NCBI GenBank assembly: GCA_003586115.2
Contig: QVOM02000025.1
Location: forward strand, 82,193,137-82,257,136
DNA length: 64,000 nucleotides
DNA from: Salvator merianae
Taxonomy: Eukaryota; Chordata; Lepidosauria; Squamata; Teiidae
Reading direction: 5' to 3'
Under the pieces are notes generated by a model, which worked only from the letters and a program-made list of their open reading frames with translations, did no database searches and was not told the origin of the DNA. The first letter of the stretch is position 1. Each line of letters opens with the position of its first letter. The position numbers and the translations under genes were made by a program. Below, piece after piece: positions 32,061 through 43,258 of this stretch.

Positions 32061-32940
32061 GGATGGCAACTGTACTTTAGTGGGTAAGCAATGTGAAGCT
32101 TTTTCTTCTTGGCCAATGACAGCTCTTGTGAAGAAGGGTCATTTTTGCGGTGGGAAAAGAACAGTGCCAAGTATCCTGGACTCATTGTCCCCCAGTTCAC
32201 CTTCTTTTCTTCTTATTTTTAACCAAATGGAATCCCCAAAGAAGTTATGCCTCGTCTGCCTCTGGAGGAGGGATGTCTCCCATGCCTGCCACATCTTCTG
32301 CCTGGAAGGATCCTGCAACTTCCTAACTGTCTCAGTAACCACTTATATAGTGACCTGTCTACCTTCTCCTTTCTCCACTTCCCCTGCAAAAAGAAGGGCA
32401 CAGATTCTCACTTCCTTTCCTCATTTTCCATGTAGATTACTTCTTGATTGCTAAAAATGGGATTTTTGCACACAACTGCTCCTGTGCTTCTGCAATTCTG
32501 GGGCAACTCAGAGACATAAAATACTTTCGGGAGGATGTTTCCCCATAGAGCGCTGGGTTTCAGATGGTTCTCTCCCTCTATTTCCCCCCATGCACAATTG
32601 CAACAGTTCTTTAGGGGTGCTGTTTCTTTATCCCTCTTTCCAGCATGCCCCACATCATCACCAGCCTAATTCTACCAACCACTTCATTTGGGGAGAAATA
32701 GAACTGTGGGCGGAAAGGAATGAAACAGGAACACCTTTTCCAACCACTCAATGTGGGACCACCATCCTGCCTTTCTATCCTCAAGCATCCCCTGTCCACT
32801 TTTCTTTTAATTTTTGTTCGCATCTCTGAAAATGTGCTGTTTGTAAGCTACACAAACAAGGGATTATTGTTGGTTCATGACACAAGGGGGGTCATGTAGC
32901 TTGTGTGTCTGCTGTTTCTAAATTACCCTGCCCCTGCGCA
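32061..32940. other. Intergenic, unassigned
   Basis: A plus-strand frame of 124 codons (32080-32451) overlaps antisense frames and has no recognised domain. Confidence 0.35.
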
Positions 32941-33298
32941 GAGGCAAGGGTAAGTATTTTTTCACCCAGAGGGTCGTCGGTCTGTGGAATTTCTTACCGG
33001 ATGAGGTGGTGACAGCCATCAGCCTGGACAGCTTTAAGAAGGGATTGGACAGATTCATGGAGTTCAGGTCTATCAGTGGCTACTAGAATGGATGCCTAGG
33101 TACTGCCTCCAGGTTGGAAAGACAGGCAGGATGTCTGTAAAACCATTTGCGGAGAGTCAAGAGCAGGCGAAGGTTTTGCTTTTTAGTCTGCTTGAGAATG
33201 CCCAGAAGCAATTGATGGGCCACTGTGTGAAACAGAATGCTGGACTAGATGGGCCGAGGCCTGATCCAGCAAGGCTCCTCTTATGTTCTAGAGGCTAG
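32941..33298 (+). repeat. CR1-like (L3-type) LINE 3' end
   Basis: 'VGLWNFLPDEVVTAISLDSF' type reading near 32975-33040, then the family 3' end through CCTGATCCAGCAAGGCTCCTC. Confidence 0.82.
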
Positions 33299-33559
33299 CA
33301 AGCGATCTTGCTGTGAGAGGGGCGCCAGCTGATATCTGCAAATAAGGTTGCTACAAAATTCTTTTTAAAAAAAATTAAATAACTGCAAATATAAACAAAC
33401 AAAAAATTGACAACAACAACAAAATGTTATAACATGGTGGTGGTTTTCTGTCCAAGCCATAAGGTAAGTGTCTGATAGTTAGGAAGGCATATGGTAGATA
33501 TCGTAGGAGTGTAGGTCAAAAAGTTATGCCAAGTTAGTTCATGCTTTTGCCCTTGCATC

Positions 33560-35420
33560 TTCTGTAGTTGTGTTGCTATACAGTCCATTGTAGCTAGTTG
33601 TTGGATGGATCCTCCTCATCCTCACCAATCACACCACTATTTGACTCTTCTCCTGATCCTTTCCCATCTTTATCCTTGTATGATGCCTTGTATGATGAAA
33701 TAGATACCTTAGCTAGTAGTGCTTGTTCTGATAAAAGCCCCTCTTCTGAAGAGCAATATATAACACTATATTATATGATGACTTAATGCAATTAATCGAT
33801 GATGGGTGGGAAAAAGGGAAGAGTATATTGAAATTCTGATCACCTTTCCCACATATAAATTCTGCTGAGACTGTAACCGTGTGATTTTCCCACTGTATGA
33901 TTTTCTATGAGAATGTAACAATATTAGGCAAATCAACGTCATTATAACCTTGAAATGTAACAAGAAAATTCACAGACCAAACGGTTTTGCGAGAAATGCT
34001 TCTGAGAAACTAAAAAGGGCGGTAGAACAGTTTCTGCTTTGTCTATCTCCTTTGTTCATTAATCAACCCAATATGTAACCAAAAGTATTTTTTCTGAGAC
34101 TGAGGTCTTGTATATAGCAACCAGTCTAGCATGTAACAAGTAAGGATCCTGATAATAAAGCAAGAATACTCTTGGCAATTGTCCGCCTGCGTTTCTGCTG
34201 CACTTGAGGGGACCTGCAAAATCCGTACAACACTAGTGACCATAGGGTGGCAACTAATGCTGGAGTGATGGAAGCTTGGGTGATTTCCATTGTGTGGCAA
34301 TGACTTGCTTAGGCCCCATGAGTAGAATGTCCAAAAGACGTTGTGTTGTTTGAGGAAGAGATACCGAATGATAGTTTCAGAGGAGGCAGGGTGCTGGTGT
34401 CCATTGTATGCTACAGAATTCTTGATGGTGGGCAGGGGGTTGTTTTCCTTCTCAGATGGAAATGTGGCAGGGCAACCAAGGGGCATTAACTCAAAACTGT
34501 TTTTGCTGTTTCCAGGGTGTTTCGAAACGTGCACATAATCTGACAGGGCTTGAGTAGCAAGCCTGCCATTTTGTATCCAAACTGGGAATCCATCTTACCC
34601 ATCCTTTGGGTATAGCAGTTCACATAAAGAGGGAGTCTTGTAATGTTGGAGGATTTAAAGGTAGCACTAGTGCTGGGGTGATTAAATTGCCAGTTAGTTG
34701 TGAGGTAGTGGGAGCCAACCAGCACCTGAGACTCCAAGAGAGTAGAAGGGAAGTGCCAATGATAATTCCCCCCATTGCAAGAGTGAAGTGAGCCATGCTG
34801 CCTTGGTGATGAAGGCATTTAAATAAGTAACAGGGCAGGGACCATGTTTGTGGAAGAAGACCATCCACCTGGTTATGGGGAATGGATGTTATCCATGTTC
34901 CTTGCAGTTTGTGCAGTAAAACAGTCATTGTATGGATGACACTGTTAAGGGTGTTGGCAATGTCCCACAAAGCCACCAAACCTTCACCACCAATAGCAGG
35001 CCTGGCATCACATCTCAGGAATGGGCTGGTTTTTTTTGGTAGAACCAAAGTCTGCACAATGGGGGAAAGCAAGGGCAACCCCCTCTTCTGATATCATAAG
35101 GTGGCAGAGGAGCAGAGGTGTGCAAAAGTCATGGGGAAAGGAAAGGAATAGCGGGCAACCCCACGCAATGACTTTTGATTGATGTTGTGCACCCTGGCAA
35201 CATAACTCCCCGGGGCAGTGAGGTACGCTGCAAAAGTGGATGCAAGAGCAAACCCCAATGGTGCGCTGTTGTTAAAGGCTGAAGTTGCACAAACCTCTGC
35301 TTTTTAGCAAGGAAAAGCAAAGGTGACATGGTCATCATTAGGCACTGTTGTGCGTTTGATGAGGAATCAATGCATAGTACTATTACACCATAGGAGTGCA
35401 ATTAACTTCACAGGAGTTGA
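33560..35420 (-). repeat. Unclassified broken coding region (old retroelement?)
   Basis: Several overlapping minus-strand frames of 110-163 codons (34534-34043, 34818-34486, 35078-34620, 35401-35129) alternate as if one long frame had been broken by shifts. One reading near 34270 has ATQWKSPKLPSLQH, vaguely like LINE C-termini. I cannot name the element; no RT core is visible. Confidence 0.3.
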
Positions 35421-35714
35421 GCTGGTGGGGGGGTAGAATACAGCCAGGGTAAGTTGAAGACACGTATGCTGAATGAACAGAAGTGCTGGCAAGGGGAACT
35501 ATAATCTCTTCTGATCTGTCAGCAGGGAAATTCAGGCTCACTCAGGGCTACAGATGGAGTTTCCTGCCCGTGGAAAGTCCACATTTGAATGACAGGACAG
35601 CATCCAATCACAGAGGGGTGAGGGGTGGAGAGGAATAAGGTATGGTTTCCCCAGACTAGAATGGGGAGAATGAGAAGTGCGAACAGAGAAGGAGAGCAGA
35701 TCTTAAATTTCATG

Positions 35715-36291
35715 ACTTTAGTTCAGAATAGAGCTGCCTGGGTTGTCTTAAATCTTCCGAAGTACTCCCATGTTTCAGCCCCACATAGAAGCCTCCATTG
35801 GCTGTCAATTAGAGCCAGAGGCCATTTTAAATGGTTGGTTTGGTGTTTAAAGCCCTGTGCTCTAATTTACCTAGCTGTTTGGCAGCACGGCTGACATGGT
35901 ACGTACCTTCCAGGAACTTACAGTCTACAGCCAAGGGATTACTGGCTGTTCCACCAACGCGTTCAGCCACCTCAAGGCTGCGAGTCCTTCAAGACCTGGT
36001 GCCATGTTTGTGGAACTGTTCTAGACCTTCGGCTGGAGGAGGATCTCCTCCGCTTTCGGAAGGGGTTGAAGACTTTCCTTTTTGATTCACAAGAGTAAGT
36101 CATCTAGGTATTGAGCTGCAGAGTGTGAAGCATCTGGTGAGGAACAGGGGTGATTACTTCACACGTAGCCTTCAAATAGAGAGAGAGAAAGAGAGAGAGT
36201 TTGTTTTGTTTGTCTTTCAATAGTATATGTTTCTTGATCTGCCCTTTGGCGAAAGGGGCGTTATAAATAAATGTTGTTGTTGTTGTTGTTA
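35715..36291 (+). repeat. L2/CR1-clade LINE 3' end (family L-W)
   Basis: Reads 'RAAWVVLNLPKYSHVSAPHR' then 'SLHWLSIRARGHFKWLVW'. Ends after GGGGTTGAAGACTTTCC with a (GTT)n tail at 36274-36291. Confidence 0.75.
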
Positions 36292-36779
36292 TCAACCCAA
36301 ATACATTTTAGGTCCTCATTGCCCCATAAGGCAAACAATTCTGTTGATGTGTGACTGTGGCCTGGAGGCAGTACCTAGGCGTCGACTGAAGTGAGTTGGT
36401 TTTAGCAGGCAGCTGGACAACAGGACACTCATGTTTATTGGTGAATTTATTTTTATTTCTACCCTGACTCTTATGGTAAGGTCTGTGAAAGCTACATGTA
36501 ATAAAAATGCTGACAAGGCAAGGTAAGAAAAGCTTCTGGGCTGGTGGCAGTTGGAGGAGGCAGAAGGCGCAGCTGGGAGCAAGGTGTCCCTTCTCACTTC
36601 CATCAGGCAAGATTGTTCACAGCTTTCTGGTGGTGGCTGAAGGGGGAAAGAGGCCTCTGTCCTGCCCCATAACAAGCTTTTTGTGCTTGAAAGGCTGTCC
36701 CAGGACAGATATCCACACTGGCTACAAAGATCACGCGATCTTTGAAGCCAGCATCCGGGTTCTCTGATGTCTAGGAACT
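36292..36779. other. Intergenic, with small palindromes
   Basis: Part of an L3-type end is present (GTGTGACTGTGGCCTGGAGG near 36350). Just right of it are the palindromes AAAGATCACGCGATCTTT (36727-36744) and CTAGGAACTAAAGTTCCTAG (36771-36790). Confidence 0.35.
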
Positions 36780-37086
36780 AAAGTTCCTAGTCTCAGAGAC
36801 CCAGGGTGACCCATTTCAGTGGTGCAGTCTTGGTCTAGCAGCCCCAGGACCAGTGGCAGGCCTAGTTAATCAGGTCTACAGGTATCCCAGTGTAGGTGAC
36901 CATTTTGACCCCCTAATCCAGGCTATATTCCATCCAATGTGGACAGAGCGTACTAGCAGGGAGCAGGGCTGCTTGATAAGGGTAGGCTTCTGGATGCCTT
37001 GCTGACCCGTTCCAAAGCTAAGTGCAGAAAGGCCCTTGGGTTGCATCTATAATGGCAAACAAAAGGCCTGATTTGTGGGGAAGGAG

Positions 37087-37351
37087 CAGTGTCATAGCAA
37101 GTGGGGGGCGGGTCGCCCCGGGCGGTGCGTTGTGCCGGGCGGCCCATGCAGCCGGGTCCTTTTCTGCCCACCCAGTGCGCAGGAGAGCGAGCGCGAAGGA
37201 GAGTGCAGAGCCCCGCCGCGCTGCACCCGCCCGCCACCCGCCGGTCGTCGGGGCGGCGGCGAGGGGAGGAGGCTGCAGGGCAGGGCGCCCTCGATCGCGC
37301 TCCTCTGCCGCTGTTTCGCCCCGGGTGGCAAAACTTTTAGCTACACCACTG
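37087..37351 (+). mobile_element. GC-rich non-autonomous hAT-like element, copy 1
   Basis: Bounded by an exact 8-bp duplication GGAAGGAG (37079-37086 and 37352-37359). Ends CAGTGTCATAGC ... GCTACACCACTG. An 8-bp target duplication and CAGTGGCGTAGC-type TIRs are hAT marks. The absence of this piece in duplicate copy 1 shows the empty site directly. Confidence 0.85.
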
Positions 37352-37735
37352 GGAAGGAGGTATGGGACCTGCCACTGGAGTGAATGCTGAAGTTACAAAG
37401 GAGAACCATATTTGCAGCTGCATTGTTTCCGTGTTGCCATCTCCCCAATGTCCCATGCCCCATCTTTACCCTTTTCTTCCTCTCAATGCCACATAGCAGG
37501 AAGTGCTCTGCTTCACAAGATTGGTCCAATGTATGTCAGCAAATCAACCCAAACAAGCAGTGAACTGTTGACATCACACGGAAAGTTCTAATTTTTGCAG
37601 AAGTTAAGCTCATTCCCTCTTTTCTGTTCTTCCCTTTTCTTTATTTTTAAGTGTAAACTAGGAAACAGAAATTAAGTGAAATAATTTTAGCCAGGTTTTC
37701 TTTTAATCCTTAGAAAAGACATCCCTGCATTCCGG

Positions 37736-37760
37736 TGACTCATAATCCCTGAAACTGAAA
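37736..37760 (+). promoter_or_regulatory. AP-1 site next to an ISRE, copy 2
   Basis: TGACTCA and GAAACTGAAA with the same 8-bp spacing as in copy 1. Function inferred. Confidence 0.4.
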
Positions 37761-37864
37761 CCAAACGTTAGTATAGGAGAAATCAGGCTTAGGAAAGGAA
37801 ATGGAAAAACCACCCTGACAGAATATGCATGCCTCAGTGAATTTTCTGCCTGAACTTGGAAATT

Positions 37865-38230
37865 AAGAATGTAAAAACATAAGAGAAGCCGTGCTGGATT
37901 GGACCACAGCCCATCTTGTTCAACATTCAGTCTCACCAATTACTTCTGGGCATTCTCAAGCAGAAGACAAAGTCAAAACCTTCACTTGCTCTGAACTCCC
38001 TGCAAATGGCCTTTAGAGACATCCTGCCTGTCTCTCCACCCTGGAGGCAGCACCTAGGCATCCATTCTAGTAACCATTGAAACACCAGTCCTCCATGAAT
38101 TTGTCTAATTCTTTCTTAAAGCTGTCCAGACTGGTTGCTGTCACCACCAGTTCTGTAGCAAATTCCATAGTACAAAGCAGAGACAAACCCTCGTTACATC
38201 ACAACATAAAGACCAATAGGGTCCATTCCA
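37865..38230 (-). repeat. CR1-like (L3-type) LINE
   Basis: Inverse L3-type end. Beyond the usual text it carries an extra segment ACATCACAACATAAAGACCAAT (38198-38219) also found next to CXCL-B exon 2 (45800-45821). Confidence 0.75.
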
Positions 38231-38279
38231 GGCATATACTGGTGCCTGGTGGAAGGTCTTGTATCTGCGCTACTAATTT

Positions 38280-39250
38280 CTGCAATTGTTTCCTACAGAA
38301 CCCATGCTGATGGAAGACTGGCCTTTGCCTGGTCCCCAGGAGCTTGGAGAATCTGAGAAGGGGCAGTTGCCACCAGTATATGCCAGCTGTGAGTAATGTT
38401 TCACTTAGAAACCTGGAATCTTAGCTCCTGTCCTCTTGGAACCTATATTGTTGTGGCCTCTGTGCACCTCAACAAATTGGGAATGCATGTCACACAGTAG
38501 CTCTCCTGCTAAGGCCTATATCTGTGTTCTCTTGTCCTCTTCAGGCAGTCAACCATCTAGCCCTGAAGGGCACTGTCTGCATCCTCAGGGCTGCAGATTT
38601 GTTGGGACCCTCAGCAGGAACTGGAGGAAGCCACGGTGGGCATCCCAGGACCCCTTCCTCGGTAGCCAACACCGCAGCTGGCCACCCCAAGCCTCATGTT
38701 TGGTGTGTGGGCTCAGCCGTGAGCCCCACGGCAATGGTCTGAGGGGACTCAGATCGAGGAACGTGACTGTGGGACCCAGACCACAAGTGTGGAAGACCTT
38801 ATGGAGTCCCACAGAACTGTCATGCAAGAACATTCACCCCTGCACCTAATGCTGTGCAGTGGTCTCAGCCTGTGTGCAGGGCCCACTGCCGTTGGTACAC
38901 AGTGACACTCGGCTATAGGGGAGTTACCGATTCAGGACAGGTACTTATGTGCCCTTTCCTTTGCAGAAATCGTTAGTGGCAGACGGTGGCAGGCTTCCGA
39001 GGAGATCTTCTTGGCTTTACAGGCCAGAATGCAAGCCATAGGGGACGCAGTGATGGAGATCCTCAACATGCTGTGTGGCGATGCACCCCAGGGACCACCC
39101 CGGAGATGTCTGCAGGCCCAGCAAATGCAGTGTAAATAATGTAAATCGCGTTAGAAACCTGTACTTATTATACCATGTAAATAGTTGCAAACTTTCCTGT
39201 ATAGTAAATGATGTTGTTTGAAGAACAGACTCCTGTGGTTTTGTTTCTCC
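38280..39250 (+). pseudogene. Transposon-derived coding remnant
   Basis: A plus-strand frame of 137 codons (38436-38849) is followed by ttgcag (38960s) and an EIVSGRRWQASEEIFLALQ reading that ends with TAA near 39137. Together with the coiled-coil remnant on the other strand (39500-40890) this resembles a two-gene DNA transposon such as PIF/Harbinger. The assignment is tentative. Confidence 0.3.
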
Positions 39251-39339
39251 CTGTGATCTGTAATTATCTCCCTTTGAATGCCTGGATTTGAATAATAGTT
39301 GCAAATCATGGGCCAGCTGCAAGGAAGGGCACAACGAGG

Positions 39340-40890
39340 AAGCAGTACTCTACTTAAGTGCAAAGCTGTTAGTCAATGGAAATGGATTTCCAAGAAACAG
39401 TGACGATGCAGTGCAGTAAACACTAACATGCAAACACTGAATGGAACAAAAACAAGTGGGGAACAGTGGGGAGAAACAGGCCGCAACTGCAGAATGTTTA
39501 CCTTCTGCTATCCTTTCTGGCATTATGAATGCCAGGGTAGGGTTCAGGGGAAAAGATTGCCTTTCTTTTTGGTACCCTCTTTGCCCACTTATGTTCCTTG
39601 GAAGCAGCTGGAGCTGCTGCTTGAGGACTGGGCTGGGTTTCTTCTTGGCACTGCGCTTGGAGCTTTTGCTCCACTAGTGCAAGGAAGAGCCGTAGTGGCA
39701 AATTAGGGGCCTGGAAGCCGGAAAGACATACCGAGGAAGCAGTATTTCCCAAATGCAGTGCTGTACTTTATTAATCAGTGCAGTGGGATGTGCAGTACAT
39801 GGCAGACTCCAAAGAGTGAACTGAATTGTAACAAGTAGGAAACAGTGGGGAGAAACAGGGTGAAACTGCAGCAGTCCATAGTAGTAGTAGTAGTAGAAGA
39901 AGAAGAAGAAGAAGAAGAAGAAGAAGAAGAAGAACTTGGTTTTTATACCCCGCTTTTCTCGGCCGAAGCTGACTCAAAGCGGCTTACAAGGTTATTTTTC
40001 GCCCGAAGACTTACATCTGTCTATCTTCCGCATCGCACAACGTGATGCTCCCTATTTATCTACTTGCAATTACTTGCTTTCGAACAACTAGGTTGGCTGG
40101 AGCTAGAGGCCAGTAGAGGGCGCTCATCCCCTCTACACGGCAGACAGGGGCCTTGAACTCCCATCCTCCTATTGAAAGATCAGTGCCTTAGCCTTCTGCG
40201 CCACCGTGCAGTAGTGAAGGAACCAGTGCCACTGAGAGCTTGGTGTCTTCTCTGGCACTGAGAATGCCAGGATAGGCTCAGGGTGAAAAGATCACCTTTG
40301 TTTTCAGTGCCCTCTGTGTTCGCCTGGGTTCTTGCTCTGCAGTCGGCGTGGCTGCCTGAGGATTGGGCTGGGTTCCCAGTGCATCATGGGCAGTAGGAGA
40401 TTCAGGCGGTTGTCTATTCTGGGCCATGCTGTCCGCATTGCAGAACAGGAGACATCTAGGCTCTGTTGATCTGTGCTGAGTGGTGTGCACAACCTGGGGG
40501 GGACTGTGCAACCTGACCCTCCATCTGAGGATGAGCCACTGTGGTGACTGCCTGCACCAACATCTCGAACAGTGCAGTCTGCTCTTCTAAGCTCCTCATG
40601 GTAGCTTGCCTTTCAAGGTTGCATTGGCAAGCTTCTTCCTGAAGGAGCTGCAAATGCTCTCGTTTGCTTGCAGCAGCCTCTTCCCACGCCTCCCTGGCCT
40701 CAGGGAGTAGGAGCGCCTGGGCCCTTTCCTGAGCTTGCTGGAAACCTCCCTATCTCTTCCTTTGCCGATTGTTGTTCAAGCGACTGGCGGGAGATAGTCG
40801 GGCAGCACGTCCTTGAGATTGCTCGCTGGTTGCTGTTGGATGGAGAGCAGAAGGTTATGCACATGGCATTGCTGAAGAAGCGTAGAATCA
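39340..40890 (-). pseudogene. Tandemly duplicated coiled-coil (Myb/SANT-type?) transposon ORF remnant
   Basis: The minus strand at 40653-40456 reads LLQEEACQCNLERQATMRSL and goes on as a Gln/Glu-rich coiled coil. The downstream segment at about 40380-40230 recurs at about 39670-39500 (TGGGCTGGGTT..., GCTCTGCAG... variants). A SINE (39893-40212) splits the repeat. Confidence 0.4.
39893..40212 (-). mobile_element. tRNA-derived SINE (family S1), minus
   Basis: (GAA)n at 39894-39934 is the inverted tail; the inverted head ends GCGCCACCGTGC at about 40208. Confidence 0.87.
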
Positions 40891-40892
40891 CT

Positions 40893-41429
40893 GGGCCTGT
40901 TCGCACTACTCCGGTCCGAACCCAGCCTCTCCCAATTCGTACCTGATGCTGGGTAAGGCAAGACAAGTAATTACTTGTCTTCATTCCGACCTGCACAATC
41001 GAGCGAATAGCAGGGAAGGTCCTGTCGCACTCCCTTCCTGGCTCGAAAGGGCGACGGGGAGGGGCTGGCGCGGCTGCGCAGGCGTGGGCCACTGCTTCGC
41101 AACCTGGTCTGCTGCTTCGTAACCGAGTTTGCCCTTTGGGCTTCGCAGCCTGGCTACCATTGTGAAGCCAGCTCCAAAAGGGGCCCCTCTAGCTTCGAAG
41201 CCGTACTCTATGGTTCGGATTGCTAGACCTATCTAGGCATCTGTGCCTCTATGGTTCGCGACCTCATTTCCTGACTAGGGGATTCCCATCCTCACCGCTC
41301 CCTCTGCTGATCAACTTGGAGTCCGTTTCTCTGGCTGTAAGTGCGTACGGCACCCAGCAGACTCCAACCTCTCTGGTCTGAAGCCTACTAATGAGACCAT
41401 TCTACGGAGGTAAGTGCGAACAGGCCCAT
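40893..41429. mobile_element. TIR element, family T6
   Basis: Left end TGGGCCTGTTCGCACTACTCC, right end GGAGGTAAGTGCGAACAGGCCCA. GC-rich with many CpG; no transposase. Confidence 0.7.
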
Positions 41430-41485
41430 AGAGCTGGAAGGGACTTCTAGGATCATTGAGTCCAACCCCTTGCTCAGTTTGAGCA
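41430..41485 (-). repeat. CR1 LINE 3' tip
   Basis: Inverse AGAGCTGGAAGGGACTTCTAGG, then ATCATTGAGTCCAACCCC. Confidence 0.75.
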
Positions 41486-42824
41486 CTCCTGTATTAGATA
41501 ATCTCCCAAGTTCCTTGAAATTCTACACTAGAATGCCACTTGAGGTGCATTCTGACATGGCATTTAATCCGCAGTCCGTTTTCAGTTCCCGCTGGCCTGA
41601 CGTGAAATTGCCAAAATCAGGACTACTTTGCATTTGGATTAAAAGAATTCTCAGCCCATTTCAGATCGTTCGACCATTTTCCTTTGCTATGTGAGAATGT
41701 GCAAGTAGACTGGGAGGGGATTATACTTTCAGGGGGCATGCAGAGGGAGGGATCCCCATTTCGTGCTGTCCAATGACAGACTTTATTATGGGCATTGTAC
41801 TCAGGAGTGTGAAACGTCACAACTGCGGTGGGAAGAGGGAACAGCACCTGGCATATTTTGCCTGGTTTCTGCCATGTTGCCCTCTTTCACACCTTGAACC
41901 TGTTTGATTTGTTTTATTGTTTGAATTTTTTTTAACAAAAAAGAAGATGTGTGGAAGCTATCCTTCATTTACCTTGGGCAACACCCTGTTCTGTAGTTGG
42001 CTGGGCACCACAGTCCACTCTCAAAATGCATGCCTCCTCCTTTCTCTCCCATTCCTGCAAGGACAATGCATCTCCATTTTCCTTTCTCCCCTGTCCCTGT
42101 AAGAAGGACAGTGTATCTTCTGGATAGGTAATATGAATATTTGGGGATTTCTCTTTTTGTTTTAAAGAAGAGTAGGGTGGCTTTATAGGAACTTCAGCTA
42201 ATAGGCTTGATTAAGGGAAATCCAAGTTACTTTGCGTAAGATTTAAAAACAGGGCTTCTCTTCTGTTCAAGTTATATTGTAACACAGTTTCATGCTGTGG
42301 CTTCTTTCAAATGTCTTTAGTTCCCTCTCACTAAACTTTTGCTGATTAACTTAGGACCTGTTTGCACCTTACCCGTAGTGAGTGTGCAGACATAACTACC
42401 TGCTCTACGGAACAATCATTTACCATGTCATGGAATTTTATTTCTTTCTCACAAATTGAACAGGAGTTCACCCAGTCTATGATCAGACACAGCAAAAAAG
42501 AGCATCTCTGAGGCAACTTATTGAAAACTTTGAGGTGGGATTGTTCACACACCAGTCTGCCCCTCCCACTCTCATGAACGTTCTATGCTAGAAAAGGTGG
42601 ATTAGAGAAGACTTGGGAACACGAGGGCCACACACTGTCTCTCTGAGGTGCCCCTTTTGTTATGTCTGTTCACAGCCAAAGCGAGGATAGTTGGTCCCTC
42701 ATTATAAGTCACCGACGAATACATTTGCAGAAAATTTCTAGAAATGAAGCATGATTTGAGAGCTGACTTGCAGTTTCCCTTGTGTGTTTGGAGAAGATGG
42801 AAAAACAGAACATTGGAGGCGTTG
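41486..42824. other. Intergenic, nothing certain
   Basis: A T5-like patch (GCATTTGGATT near 41630) is suspected. No gene recognised. Confidence 0.3.
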
Positions 42825-43258
42825 TTAAAAAAACACAGAATTTATTTACAAATATATAGGTAAAAAAAAGTAACATATATTCAAGAGTGATCGTCTCCCC
42901 CCTCCCGCGCTTTTGTTCCCATTTTCTGTTTCCCTTTGCAGGAAAATGAATTCCCAAACCCAAATTAAAAGGGCAGAAAATAGACTAATCAAAGATGATT
43001 TGCCTCTTTTTCAGCAACTGTATAAAACCAAGCCTACTTTTTCAACAGTGAACATTGGTCAGTTGTTCAAGGAACCCAAGTCCTTTAGAAAGTTTCAGAA
43101 TGTCCTCAAGCAGATGCTTGGTCACGATGGACAAGTCTTCGCAGAAGGCAACTTGAACATCACTGTGTGTTCTTCTCTCTGATGAAATTCTTGTTTCTGT
43201 ATCGAACCCTTTCTTCTCTCTTTGCTAGCAGTCTTCACTTCTTTTTCTTCATGATTGC
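42825..43258 (-). CDS. CXCL-B exon 4 (coding 43235-43258, then 3' UTR)
   Basis: Acceptor cctacag is followed by seven codons AIMKKKK and TGA (43235-43237). The 3' UTR of about 410 bp ends at AATAAA (minus strand, 42841-42846). A plus-strand frame of 89 codons over this UTR is antisense and not taken as a gene. Confidence 0.8.

Larger units (their letters stand above)
36780..38060. repeat. Duplicated block, copy 2 (AP-1/ISRE core)
   Basis: Same order as copy 1: MITE-like left part, core (37025-37860) and L3-type LINE. A GC-rich hAT-like element (37087-37351) interrupts the core in this copy only. TGACTCA at 37736-37742 and GAAACTGAAA at 37751-37760 are kept. Confidence 0.75.

Noticed and set aside
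37022..37390. Possible CpG-island gene with Arg/Ala-rich frames
   Set aside because: Same GC-rich hAT-like element family; the empty site is visible in the other block copy.
42913..43182. Plus-strand frame of 89 codons with an acceptor-like site upstream
   Set aside because: It lies antisense over the CXCL-B 3' UTR, which has its own stop codon and poly(A) signal, and no homologue is recognised.
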